DNA of 64,000 bases from contig NZ_QVFV01000001.1 of the NCBI RefSeq assembly GCF_004212215.1, positions 334,740 through 398,739 on the forward strand. The letters are read 5' to 3'. Source of the DNA: Leptolyngbya iicbica LK. GTDB lineage: Bacteria > Cyanobacteriota > Cyanobacteriia > Phormidesmidales > Phormidesmidaceae. A model generated the notes under the pieces. That model did no database searches. It had not been told where the DNA came from and saw only the letters and a list, made by a program, of their open reading frames with translations. Below are positions 29,110 through 37,330 of the stretch, piece by piece. Positions within the stretch are counted from its first letter, which is position 1. Each line of letters opens with the position of its first letter. The position numbers and the translations under genes were made by a program.

Positions 29110-29519
29110 TGATTCATCAACCAAAGTTAAGGGAACGGGTTTAAGCGCGGATGGCGAATTACAGGAGACGACCAGCCTCAGCAGCTCAGAGAGATGCTAA
29201 TGGAGCTCGGGACATACTGACCCGGAAAGCGCGGCAAGCTTACGGAGAAGCTACAGCAAAAACCTAGCGATTCAACCTAACTCTAGGTCAAACGCCTTAA
29301 TTTTGGGACTGAGCACATTTACTTTTGTCTTGATCCTTAACCTATCAAGGCACCTTAAAAGGTAACTGATCAAAGCCGATTTTTTTTAAGATTTTCGGGG
29401 CGAATTGAGACGTCTGCAGCGATCGCTGACGCTGTGACGGAGCGGTGTCTCCCAGTTGCGCTTGCCGCAGGGTGGACCGATTGGCGAGTGAGGGATGCTG
29501 GCGCGATCGCCCTCAAATC
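29110..29519. other. 410-base region upstream of kaiB, no kaiA
   Basis: No open frame of useful length on either strand and no KaiA-like motif. It probably holds the kaiBC promoter. A short palindrome ACCTTTTAAGGT (on the minus strand, near 29,351-29,364) and a run of T near 29,380 are the only visible structures. Confidence 0.45.
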
Positions 29520-30287
29520 CTAGTGAATGAATTGTTGGTAATCTTGGCTCAAAAATAGTGCCCTCTCAGCATCGCGCCGCCGCACCAAACCGGGCAACGT
29601 TGCCCCACCGGCCTTGACCCAACGGGTAAACTCATCGGCGGCCCCAGCGTAATCGCCCGCGTTGAGTTTGCGGAGCAACGTCGAGTTGCCAAACGCCCCC
29701 AAACCGACGTTAAAGCTAAAGGAAACCAGGGCCGAAAATTGGTCGCTGTTGAGAGGCACTTGCACGCGATCGCGCACCCCGGTTTCAAACAGCTCTAAAT
29801 CGGTTTTGAGAATGTCTTCCGCCTCTTGTTCCGAGATGGTCATCCCGGCCCGCACCTGGGGATCGCCCGCCGCCGAAGTATGGCCATAGCCAATCGTCCA
29901 AATGCCGACCGAGTCTTGATAGGCTTGCAGCTCTCGCCCTTCAAAATGTTTGATGATTGCGAGGCCCGCGTCATTGATGTGGTCGGTGCCTGAGCTGGGG
30001 GGCGGGGCGGGCGGAGTCGGTTTCGGATTGGGCTCTTCCGTCGCTTTCAGGGCAACCGTCATTGCTTGGGGATAATCTTCGCGCATAAACCAAGAGCGCA
30101 CGGCTTGAATATTCAAGACTTGCTCGTCTGGATTAGTCTTCGAGGGATACTTAGTCAGCCGGGAAATCCAGTAACCGCCCTCCATTAAATAGATCGCTTT
30201 GCTCGTTTCTTTGATCCAGGTGCCCATGGGGATTTGTCCGGAAATACACAGCCCAACTTTAGAGTCGGCATCAAGGCTCGCATTCAA
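29520..30287 (-). CDS. Lysozyme (glycoside hydrolase family 24) with N-terminal extra domain
   Basis: A 255-residue protein. Residues about 100-255 are a phage-T4-type lysozyme: IKHFEGRELQAYQDSVGIWTIGYGHT contains the catalytic Glu, Asp and Thr in order, and NVGLGAFGNSTLLRKLN follows. A Pro-rich linker (about residues 85-100) joins it to an N-terminal segment of about 80 residues, perhaps SH3-like. No signal peptide is evident. The proposed start is TTG at 30,287; an ATG at 30,227 is possible. No other phage genes are nearby, so this is more likely a host cell-wall enzyme of phage ancestry. Confidence 0.85.
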   Translation of the reverse strand: MNASLDADSKVGLCISGQIPMGTWIKETSKAIYLMEGGYWISRLTKYPSKTNPDEQVLNIQAVRSWFMREDYPQAMTVALKATEEPNPKPTPPAPPPSSGTDHINDAGLAIIKHFEGRELQAYQDSVGIWTIGYGHTSAAGDPQVRAGMTISEQEAEDILKTDLELFETGVRDRVQVPLNSDQFSALVSFSFNVGLGAFGNSTLLRKLNAGDYAGAADEFTRWVKAGGATLPGLVRRRDAERALFLSQDYQQFIH

Positions 30288-30321
30288 AGCCGTCCCGACT
30301 CATCATGGGGGCTCATTGGTT

Positions 30322-30354
30322 GCTGCCTCAGTCTAGTTTAGAAACTCAGGCAGC
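30322..30354. other. Hairpin between divergent lysozyme and M16 genes
   Basis: GCTGCCTCAGT (30,322-30,332) and ACTCAGGCAGC (30,344-30,354) pair at 10 of 11 positions with an 11-base loop. It lies just upstream of the lysozyme start in the divergent gap and could be an operator. No T-run follows. Confidence 0.4.
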
Positions 30355-30586
30355 GGCGCATGAAACCCAGCAATTGCAACGATCTGCAAACTCTCGGGTC
30401 AGCTAATCAAGCCACCTTGCCATGCCCCAAATCGAGGTCGACTGATACAAACTTTTGTTGCGCCTAGCGGCCTGATCGTCAGGGTAGACGGACATTATGG
30501 CGAAGAACTCAGGTGACGGTAGAACTTCCCGATCGCAGCCGTTAAGATAGGTGAAGTTAGTTATCCGCTCGGAGTACCCGAATTTA

Positions 30587-31915
30587 ATGACAGCCGCGAT
30601 CGCCGATCATTCGTTTCAATCTGCTTTGGCAGTCCCCACCGTGCGGCGATTGGATAACGGACTCACCATCATTGCGCAACAAACCCCGACGGATGCAGTC
30701 AACCTGAATCTCTGGTTTCGGGTGGGGTCGGCGGTCGAGTCAGACAGCATCAATGGCATGGCCCACTTTTTGGAGCACATGCTGTTTAAGGGCACCGACC
30801 ACCTGCCCCAAGGGGAATTTGAGCGCCGCATTGAGGCCCGGGGCGGGGTCGCCAATGCCGCCACCAGCCAAGACTATACGCACTTCTATTTCACCAGTGC
30901 ACCGCAGGATTTTGCGGCCCTTGCGCCCTTGCAAATCGAACTGGTGCTGAATCCACGCCTCGCGATATCAGACTTTGAACGGGAGCGATCGGTGATTTTG
31001 GAAGAGATCGCCCGCGCCCACGACAACCCCCGACGGCGCATCTTTGCGCGATCGATGGCGATGACCTTTGACCGGCTGCCCTATCGGCGATCGGTGTTGG
31101 GCACCGCTGCGGTGGTCAAATCGCTAACCGCCCAGCAAATGCGGGACTTTCATCACTATTGGTATCAGCCCGAAAGAATCACCGCCGTCGCCGTCGGCAA
31201 CCTCCCAGAAGAGGAACTCATTCAAACGGTAGCGGCTGGCTTTGAGCAGGCACTGGCCCGCCGTCAGCGAGTCGACGAGAGCCGCAACCCTGCCACTCAA
31301 GTGTGTCGCTCGGCCCCAGAAGCGCCGTTCGCGACAATCCAGCGTCACTCCTTTACGGATGCGGCGTTGCAGCAAGCCCGACTGGTGTTGAGCTGGCGGG
31401 TGCCGGGCCTCACGGATGTGGAACAGACGAATGCGCTAGATGTGTTGACGTCTATTTTGGCGCGGGGGCGACTGTCTCGCCTCGTGCGCGACCTGCGAGA
31501 GCAGCAGCAGCTCGTCACCAGCATCGCCGCCAGCAATATGTCGTACTGGCAGCAGGGTGTCTTTACTATTGCCGCCAGCCTACCCACGGAAAATATTGAG
31601 ACGGTGGAAGCAGCGATCGTCGATCATGTGCAGCGGGTGCAGACTGACCCCGTCGCGCTAGCAGAGTTGCAGCGGGTGCAGACCCAAGTCGCTAACCGTT
31701 ATGTCTTTGACAGCGAAAGCCCCAGCGACCTGGCCGGGCTCTATGGGTATTACCAAACCCTCACCGGGCAGTTGCAGCCAGCTTTGCATTACCCCAATGA
31801 GATTCAGCGACTGACGCCCGCCGATATTCAAATGGCAGCGCAAATCTACCTCTCGACGCAAGCCTACGGTGCCTTGCACATTTTGCCCACCGCTGCCCCG
31901 TCCACAATCTCGTGA
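30587..31915 (+). CDS. M16 family zinc metallopeptidase
   Basis: About 442 residues. The inverted zinc motif HXXEH is present as MAHFLEHMLFKGT near residue 64, with the downstream Glu in the ERSVILEEIARAHDNPR region. The second, inactive M16 half occupies the C-terminal 200 residues, ending TPADIQMAAQIYLS. It resembles processing-peptidase-like proteins, often encoded as pairs in cyanobacteria; no partner is in the window. An in-frame GTG at 30,551 is an alternative start. It is followed by the TIR island about 100 bases downstream. Confidence 0.92.
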   Translation: MTAAIADHSFQSALAVPTVRRLDNGLTIIAQQTPTDAVNLNLWFRVGSAVESDSINGMAHFLEHMLFKGTDHLPQGEFERRIEARGGVANAATSQDYTHFYFTSAPQDFAALAPLQIELVLNPRLAISDFERERSVILEEIARAHDNPRRRIFARSMAMTFDRLPYRRSVLGTAAVVKSLTAQQMRDFHHYWYQPERITAVAVGNLPEEELIQTVAAGFEQALARRQRVDESRNPATQVCRSAPEAPFATIQRHSFTDAALQQARLVLSWRVPGLTDVEQTNALDVLTSILARGRLSRLVRDLREQQQLVTSIAASNMSYWQQGVFTIAASLPTENIETVEAAIVDHVQRVQTDPVALAELQRVQTQVANRYVFDSESPSDLAGLYGYYQTLTGQLQPALHYPNEIQRLTPADIQMAAQIYLSTQAYGALHILPTAAPSTIS

Positions 31916-32012
31916 CCCATCCACGCAAGATTTAGATGCAATTAGCAAACTGAGGAGAGCCACTTCCCCTTGGTTCCTGCTCCTGTCCCTTATTGAGGCG
32001 ACCTTCATAGCA

Positions 32013-32834
32013 TTAGTGATTTTGACCCAATAGTGTAGCAATCTCCGTTGCAGTATTTCTTACATCAGGTGCAATATCTTTGACAGCATCCGCGGCCTCA
32101 ATCAAACCCTCTGCACCCAAATTTAAGAAAGATGTATTAGGTGATTTTCGGGAACTTTCAGAAACCAAAACATCAGTCATTTCTGAAATACGTTGGGCAT
32201 CTTCCAAACGGTCAGAAGGCATCTTTTGTAATGCTGCTTCCAGATTGGTCAGCAAGATTTTCAGCCTTTGGTGTTGGGTAAGATCACCCCAGGTTATATC
32301 GTTAATTGTAGGAAAACATCCAGTATTGTGAACATTTCCCCTCATGCCGGCAGTGCCGCCAAAAGCAACCGGGCCAATGATTTCCCCAATTTCAATATCG
32401 CTGAAGGATTTAGCGGCAGAGCGCTCACTCGATTTCATCTCGACGCGAGTGATGGCTCGTCTCAGTTGTAAGGCCAGCTCGTCAAAATCTGTAGTCTTGT
32501 CCACTTTGATAGCCTGACGATCAGAAACCAGAGGCCAGATCCAGTTGTGGGTTGCTTCATCATCCAGCAACAGTGGAACAACAAGTTTGTCTCCTTCAAG
32601 AGCGGAGACTAGTTCTTGCTTGACCCAATGACTACGTTGTGCGTGACGTGATAACACCAAAACAACGGCCCGAGCCTCCGCGATTTCACGAGCCACCTGG
32701 ACTGAAAACTCTTCCCCCGCAACTAGGGTTTCTACGTCCAGGCAGGTAGATAGGTGGTACGGTTGGAGAGCATTTGCTAGTCGTAAAGCTACACCACTAT
32801 CTTGTCTAGTGTACGAAATAAAAACGTCATGCAT
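32013..32834 (-). CDS. TIR-domain protein with C-terminal helical region
   Basis: A 273-residue protein. Residues 1-130 are a TIR domain: MHDVFISYTRQDSGVALRLA, DVETLVAGEEF, and SHWVKQELVSALEGDKLVVPLLL with Trp70 and the putative NADase Glu74. Residues 140-273 are a separate region: a Gly-rich stretch GGTAGMRGNVHNTG, then predicted helices (LLTNLEAALQKMPSD, AADAVKDIAPDVRNTATEIA). I do not recognise it. The start ATG overlaps the stop of the upstream TIR gene by 8 bases (ATGCATGA), implying coupled translation. G+C is low and no HIP1 octamer is seen across this gene. Confidence 0.85.
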   Translation of the reverse strand: MHDVFISYTRQDSGVALRLANALQPYHLSTCLDVETLVAGEEFSVQVAREIAEARAVVLVLSRHAQRSHWVKQELVSALEGDKLVVPLLLDDEATHNWIWPLVSDRQAIKVDKTTDFDELALQLRRAITRVEMKSSERSAAKSFSDIEIGEIIGPVAFGGTAGMRGNVHNTGCFPTINDITWGDLTQHQRLKILLTNLEAALQKMPSDRLEDAQRISEMTDVLVSESSRKSPNTSFLNLGAEGLIEAADAVKDIAPDVRNTATEIATLLGQNH

Positions 32835-33243
32835 TGTGATTCTCCACTCGGTCGCTCAACTGTGAGAGATATTTGTCAACATCTTCGTCTGTCAGGTTCA
32901 AAAGATTGTTCGTTCCCAGCAGAGAGAGTATGCCAAGTTCTTGCAACTCTGACTCCGAAGGACCGTAGCGAATCGCGACGATGCGCTTATTGCGGACAAG
33001 AATAGCGCCGACCTCGGCCAGAACCCAAGGTCGGCGCAAGGAGGACCTAGTGAAAAGTACGAGCAACTCGTCGCAGATCGCTAGCTCGTCTAGAATCTTC
33101 CTTCGGAAATCATCTCCGTACTCAATTTCACCTGCATCTAAGAAAACTTTAGCGCCTGTGGCCTCTACTTTGGGTTTTAGCAAGTTGGCGACGACATACT
33201 TGTCATCGCTGCCATGAGAGAAAAAGACTCGATATGGTTGCAT
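32827..33243 (-). CDS. Stand-alone TIR-domain protein
   Basis: A 138-residue protein that is nearly all TIR domain: YRVFFSHGSDDKYVVANLL, KVFLDAGEIEYGDDFRRKI, LLVLFTRSSLRRPWVLAEV with Trp73 and Glu77. The Glu lies at the position needed for NAD+ cleavage in SARM1-type TIRs. It is the first gene of a two-gene minus-strand unit with the 273-residue TIR protein. It diverges from the pentapeptide/TIR gene across a 181-base gap. A role in defence signalling or self-sensing is inferred only from domain content. Confidence 0.85.
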   Translation of the reverse strand: MQPYRVFFSHGSDDKYVVANLLKPKVEATGAKVFLDAGEIEYGDDFRRKILDELAICDELLVLFTRSSLRRPWVLAEVGAILVRNKRIVAIRYGPSESELQELGILSLLGTNNLLNLTDEDVDKYLSQLSDRVENHNA

Positions 33244-33267
33244 ATGAGTGCACTCTGTTGCCTAGAT

Positions 33268-33302
33268 GCCCTCAACCTCACAAGACTAGTAACTTGAAGG
33301 GC
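33268..33302. promoter_or_regulatory. Candidate operator: inverted repeat between divergent TIR genes
   Basis: GCCCTCAA (33,268-33,275) and TTGAAGGGC (33,294-33,302) form an inverted repeat with one unpaired base, centred in the gap between the two divergent TIR transcription units. No T-run follows, so a protein-binding site is more likely than a terminator. Confidence 0.35.
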
Positions 33303-33424
33303 ATACCGCTTAACTCATGATAAGTCAGTGATAGATCGAGATGCTGACATCGCAACGCTTTTGTTCAAGCTGGCTGGCTCGGATTAACGTTGCTAAATTG
33401 GTGACATCGCTAGGACACGCAACA

Positions 33425-34549
33425 ATGGCGAGCACAGAACAATTAGCTTTACTCAAACAAGGGGTGGACGTTTGGAATCAGCAAAGGTTAGTGCTGTGGA
33501 ATAAGTTCAATAAACAGCAGCTTTGGGAAGAGCCAAATTGGTTAGCTTCAGAAGAAGGCAAGCTGCTGTTCCCGGATCTTCGGGGTGTCAATCTTAGCGA
33601 AACCAGTCTCGAAAACGTTGACTTGCGAGAGATCAACCTTTTCAAGGCATCATTCCGGAACTCAAATCTTTTTCAGTCTAGGCTCGCTGGAGCCACGTTA
33701 GATGAATCAGATTTTAGTGGGGCTAGCCTAGAACAAGCCGATCTCAGTTTCGCTGATTTGTGTGGTGCAAATCTGAGTGGGGTGAATCTAGTTGCAGCAG
33801 ACCTGACTGGAGCAGACTTGACTGGAGCAGACCTAACCGGGGCAGACTTAGACAGCGCTACTTTCAATATCACTAAACTTTCCGGCACTAAGTTCAACAG
33901 CGCGAACCTAAGCGGCACGATTTTTGCAGGTGTTGATTTAAGTAGTTCCCAAGGGTTGGAAGATTGCAGGCATTCATCCTACAGCCACGTTGACCACCAA
34001 ACTCTCCTGAATAACAGTCAACTACCGCTGTCTTTTCTTCGAGGTGTCGGCTTACCAGATACCCTTATCGATTACATGCCATCTCTGTTGAATAAGCCAA
34101 TTCAATTCTACTCTTGCTTCATCAGCTACTCTCATAAGGATGAGGAATTTGCTAAGCGCCTCCATGCAGACTTACAAGATAAGGGTGTGCGCTGCTGGTA
34201 CGCACCAGAGGATTTGCCGATTGGAGCCAAAATTCGAGCAGGTATTGATCAAGCAATTCGCAGGCATGACAAATTGTTGCTGATTTTGTCGGAGCAGTCC
34301 GTTAACAGTCCGTGGGTGGAAAGCGAAGTGGAGTCAGCGCTGGAGAAAGAGCAAGAGAGCGGGTGTCTAGTGCTATTTCCGGTGAGGATTGATGATGCAG
34401 TGATGGACTCCAGCGATGGATGGGCGGGATTGATTAAGCGATCACGCAACATTGGTAATTTCTGCAACTGGAAAAACTACGATGTCTATCAATCTGTCTT
34501 CGATCGTCTCGTGAAAGACTTGAAACGTTCTCTGTCAGAGACAAGTTGA
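33425..34549 (+). CDS. Pentapeptide-repeat/TIR fusion protein
   Basis: A 374-residue protein starting MASTEQLALLKQGVDVWNQQ, the leader often seen before cyanobacterial pentapeptide repeats. Residues 49-172 form a pentapeptide right-handed helix, A(D/N)LxG type. A linker (173-226) follows, then a TIR domain from FYSCFISYSHKDEEFAKRL (228) to the end, with CWYAPEDLPIGAKI and SPWVESEVESALE carrying Trp297 and Glu301. The arrangement is a known widespread cyanobacterial fusion as I recall it. An upstream ATG at 33,341 is in frame but less likely. It diverges from the two-gene TIR unit. Confidence 0.88.
   Translation: MASTEQLALLKQGVDVWNQQRLVLWNKFNKQQLWEEPNWLASEEGKLLFPDLRGVNLSETSLENVDLREINLFKASFRNSNLFQSRLAGATLDESDFSGASLEQADLSFADLCGANLSGVNLVAADLTGADLTGADLTGADLDSATFNITKLSGTKFNSANLSGTIFAGVDLSSSQGLEDCRHSSYSHVDHQTLLNNSQLPLSFLRGVGLPDTLIDYMPSLLNKPIQFYSCFISYSHKDEEFAKRLHADLQDKGVRCWYAPEDLPIGAKIRAGIDQAIRRHDKLLLILSEQSVNSPWVESEVESALEKEQESGCLVLFPVRIDDAVMDSSDGWAGLIKRSRNIGNFCNWKNYDVYQSVFDRLVKDLKRSLSETS
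33797..33850 (+). repeat. 15-base tandem repeat inside the pentapeptide region
   Basis: Three 15-base units starting GCAGACCTGACTGGA, plus a partial fourth, encode consecutive ADLTG pentapeptides. Units differ at only a few positions, suggesting recent duplication or slippage within the gene. Confidence 0.8.
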
Positions 34550-34710
34550 CCCAGCTGGAATGATTCTATTTTGGGGTGGCCTTAATGAACTGTCAGGGAT
34601 TATTGCTCAACATTTTGTCATCATCATTGACTACCCTTAAATTGCTACTCGTGTCGAGGATATTATTCGTAATAACTGACAACGTTGCCCAGTGACTATC
34701 AGGACTGCGG

Positions 34711-36009
34711 GTGCAACCATCGGGGCTGTTGACCACATTTATGCGCGGGGCGGGGGCGGCGCTGAGCGTGCAACTCCTGAGCGCCTGCATCCTTTACGCG
34801 GCGCAGGTGTGGCTGGCCCGCTGGCTGGGCACTACCGATTACGGCGTGTATGAATACGCCACTGCCATCAGCGTCATTGGCGCGTTTATTGCCAGCTTTG
34901 GGCTGCCGGGGGTAGCGCTGCGACTGGTATCGGCCTATCGCGCCCAAAGCGATTGGGCGCGACTGGGGGGGCTCATTGGCGGCAGTTGGCGACAGCTGTT
35001 GCTCGTCAGCATCGGCGTTGCCGGGTGCGCCACTGCCGGGTGGGTCTGGCTGCAATCAACTCGCGACTTGGGGGTCTATACCTGGCCCCTGCTCCTCGGC
35101 ATTTGGAACATTCCGGGCTTGACGCTGCTCAGCCTCCAAAAAGAAATCATTCGGGGCTTTCAGCAAATTGTCTTGGCGTTTGCTCCGTCACTGATTGGGC
35201 AGCCCGTGATGCTGCTAGTGTTGGCGGTTAGTTGGCGATCGCACCGCTCCTTGAGCAGTACCGTCGCGATGGGGCTGAGTCTCATCGCCCTGCTCCTGGT
35301 GCTGCTGTTGCAGTGGGGCTGGTTTCAGACCCGACTCGCGCCCCCCATTCGCCGCCCCCCGCACATTTATGAAACCGCGCAGTGGTGGCGCATCGCCCTG
35401 CCGCTGATGCTGATGGGCGGTTCCTACATGATTTTGAGCCACACCGACACCCTGATGATTGGGCTATTGTTGAACGCCCAAGATGTGGGGATTTACACTG
35501 CCGCGTTAAAAACTGCCGCCTGGGTGCCCTTCATCTTGATGGCGGTTAATGCCATGGCCGCGCCCCTGATCGCCACCCTCTATGCCCAGAATGACCAAGC
35601 CGGGTTGCAGCAACTCGTTTCCACGATCGCCCGCTGGATGTTTTATCCCGCCCTCGCCATGGCGATCGCGATCGTGTACTTTTCGCACCCCATCCTGCAA
35701 TTATTTGGAGCCGAGTTTGTCGCCGCCCAGGGAGCGCTAATTGTTTTGATGCTGGGACAACTCGTGAACGTCGGGGCCGGGTCAGTGGGCTATCTGATGA
35801 CCATGACCACCTACCAAAACCAAGCCGCCGGAGTCATGGCCGCCAGCGCCCTCGTCAACGTGATTTTGAACCTCGTCGGCATTCACTGGTTCGGCATCTT
35901 AGGAGCCGCGATCGCCACCGCCCTCTCCATGGCCATGTGGAATATTTGGCTCTATCGCCTAGTGGTGCAAAAGCTCGGCGTCCGCCCCTCCATCCTCGAT
36001 ACCTTTTGA
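34711..36009 (+). CDS. Oligosaccharide flippase family protein (Wzx/MOP type)
   Basis: A 432-residue membrane protein with about 12 hydrophobic helices. The first reads AALSVQLLSACILYAAQVWLARWLG followed by GTTDYGVYEYATAIS, typical of the polysaccharide branch of the MOP/MATE superfamily that moves lipid-linked sugars across the inner membrane. The start is GTG at 34,711; an ATG eleven codons on (34,741) is also possible. It lies just right of the A+T-rich TIR island; no glycosyltransferases are nearby. Confidence 0.87.
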   Translation: MQPSGLLTTFMRGAGAALSVQLLSACILYAAQVWLARWLGTTDYGVYEYATAISVIGAFIASFGLPGVALRLVSAYRAQSDWARLGGLIGGSWRQLLLVSIGVAGCATAGWVWLQSTRDLGVYTWPLLLGIWNIPGLTLLSLQKEIIRGFQQIVLAFAPSLIGQPVMLLVLAVSWRSHRSLSSTVAMGLSLIALLLVLLLQWGWFQTRLAPPIRRPPHIYETAQWWRIALPLMLMGGSYMILSHTDTLMIGLLLNAQDVGIYTAALKTAAWVPFILMAVNAMAAPLIATLYAQNDQAGLQQLVSTIARWMFYPALAMAIAIVYFSHPILQLFGAEFVAAQGALIVLMLGQLVNVGAGSVGYLMTMTTYQNQAAGVMAASALVNVILNLVGIHWFGILGAAIATALSMAMWNIWLYRLVVQKLGVRPSILDTF

Positions 36010-36151
36010 GGTGCAATCCTGATTGACTGACCAGCTGCCAGCGCCCACTCTCCCCCAAAATGTCGCCTTGAGGACACCCCCACGATCGCTCTTTTCAGCC
36101 CTCAATCACCATCAGTTTGCGGAGGCACCCCACCCGGCTTTCGCCGCTTGG

Positions 36152-36250
36152 CCGAACCTTTCGAGGGGCGTGGGGAAGTTAGGTCCCCACATCGGGGGTT
36201 TGGGGGCCTGCCCCCAAGGGTTCGGCAACGCAGCCCATTAGCTTCCCCAC
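36152..36250. repeat. Nested GC-rich palindromes
   Basis: An outer stem, CCGAACC (36,152-36,158) with GGTTCGG (36,219-36,225), encloses two hairpins: GTGGGGA/TCCCCAC (36,170-36,190) and GGGGGC/GCCCCC (36,202-36,215). The downstream CTTCCCCAC (36,242-36,250) can instead pair with GTGGGGAAG (36,170-36,178), an alternative fold. It fills the middle of the 365-base gap between the flippase and the HAD phosphatase gene, where I see no gene. Confidence 0.65.
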
Positions 36251-36374
36251 ACACTCTCTCACCGCAATCCCATGCACCAATTCTCGTCGTCAGCAAATTT
36301 GTGCTCCCTCGCCCTTGTGATTTGCCCCACCTCTGCGTCACGCTGAAGGGCGATCACTTAAAGGATGCGGCGGC

Positions 36375-37205
36375 ATGACAGACATTCGACTATTGGTGCT
36401 CGACATTGACGGCACAATCGCAGGCAAATCAAACGACGTCACCGAAGGCGTGAAGCAGGCGATCGCCGCCGCTCAGCAACAGGGCGTGCAAGTGGCGATC
36501 GCCACCGGGCGCATGTACCGTTCCGCCGTGCGCTTTCACCAGGCCGTGCAATCGCCCCTGCCGCTGATGTCCTACCAGGGCGCGCTGATCAAAGATCCCG
36601 TTTCCGGCAAACTGTACCGCCACACCCCCCTCTCCCGCGAACACACCCTGGCATTACTCGCCGCCCTCGCCGAGTTAGAAGCCGCCGAACGCCTCTCCAT
36701 TCACCTTTACATCGACGACCAACTGCACGTCCGCGAGATTTTGACCGATACTCGCGAATATGCCGAACGCTCCGGCATTGAGCCGATTCCCGTCGGAGAC
36801 TTAGCCGCTTATTTGAATGGGCAACGCGCGATCAAAACCACCAAGCTGCTCGCCCTCAGTCCCGATCCCACCGTCATCTCCGAATTGCTCAGTCGCTTTA
36901 AGCAGCAGTATCCCCCCGCTGAGCTCTATCTCACCCAGTCCGTGTCCACCTTCTTTGAGGCCACCCACCCCCTCTCCAACAAAGGCGCTGCCGTGAAATA
37001 CCTGGCCGAAGAGCTGCTGGGTCTCACGCCTGATCAGGTCATGACCGTGGGTGACAACTTTAATGACTACGAAATGATTGGCTATGCCGGCGTCGGGGTG
37101 GCGATGGGCGATGCACCCGAAGGCGTTAAAGCGATCGCTGACTGGGTGGCCCCCAGTGTGGAAGATGACGGTGTGGTGAGCGCCATTGAGCAATTTATTT
37201 TGTAG
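36375..37205 (+). CDS. Cof-type HAD-IIB phosphatase
   Basis: A 276-residue cytoplasmic hydrolase. HAD motif I is LLVLDIDGTIAG (nucleophile Asp and acid/base Asp), motif II is VAIATGRMY, the Lys of motif III lies in the SNKGAAVKYL block, and motif IV is MTVGDNFNDYEMI. The C2B cap spans about residues 85-195. Substrates of this family are sugar phosphates or nucleotides such as FMN; specificity cannot be read here. The start ATG is clear. Confidence 0.92.
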   Translation: MTDIRLLVLDIDGTIAGKSNDVTEGVKQAIAAAQQQGVQVAIATGRMYRSAVRFHQAVQSPLPLMSYQGALIKDPVSGKLYRHTPLSREHTLALLAALAELEAAERLSIHLYIDDQLHVREILTDTREYAERSGIEPIPVGDLAAYLNGQRAIKTTKLLALSPDPTVISELLSRFKQQYPPAELYLTQSVSTFFEATHPLSNKGAAVKYLAEELLGLTPDQVMTVGDNFNDYEMIGYAGVGVAMGDAPEGVKAIADWVAPSVEDDGVVSAIEQFIL

Positions 37206-37248
37206 CGATCGCTCGGCTCAGACAGCCCTAAAAAATATTTAAAACAGA

Positions 37249-37330
37249 AAGGACACCGACGACTGGCCGTGTTTCGTCTCGGTGCCCTTACTGGTTCGCT
37301 CCTCACACAGTAGTAACTGTATCGGAGAAA
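37249..37330 (+). ncRNA. Yfr1-like motif candidate
   Basis: A strong hairpin (AAGGACACCGACGAC at 37,249-37,263 with GTCTCGGTGCCCTT at 37,276-37,289, one mismatch and one bulge) is followed nine bases later by CTCCTCACAC (37,299-37,308). That is 10 of the 11 bases of the ACUCCUCACAC core of the cyanobacterial sRNA Yfr1. The 3' hairpin and T-run expected of Yfr1 are not clear, so this is a weak candidate. The remainder of the 37,206-37,728 gap shows nothing else. Confidence 0.22.

Noticed and set aside
29520-30287. Lysozyme gene as a sign of a prophage
   Set aside because: No holin, capsid, tail, integrase or repressor genes are nearby, so one lysozyme does not support a prophage.
33797-33850. 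Tandem 15-base repeats as a CRISPR or VNTR array
   Set aside because: They are in frame within pentapeptide coding sequence, with no spacers.
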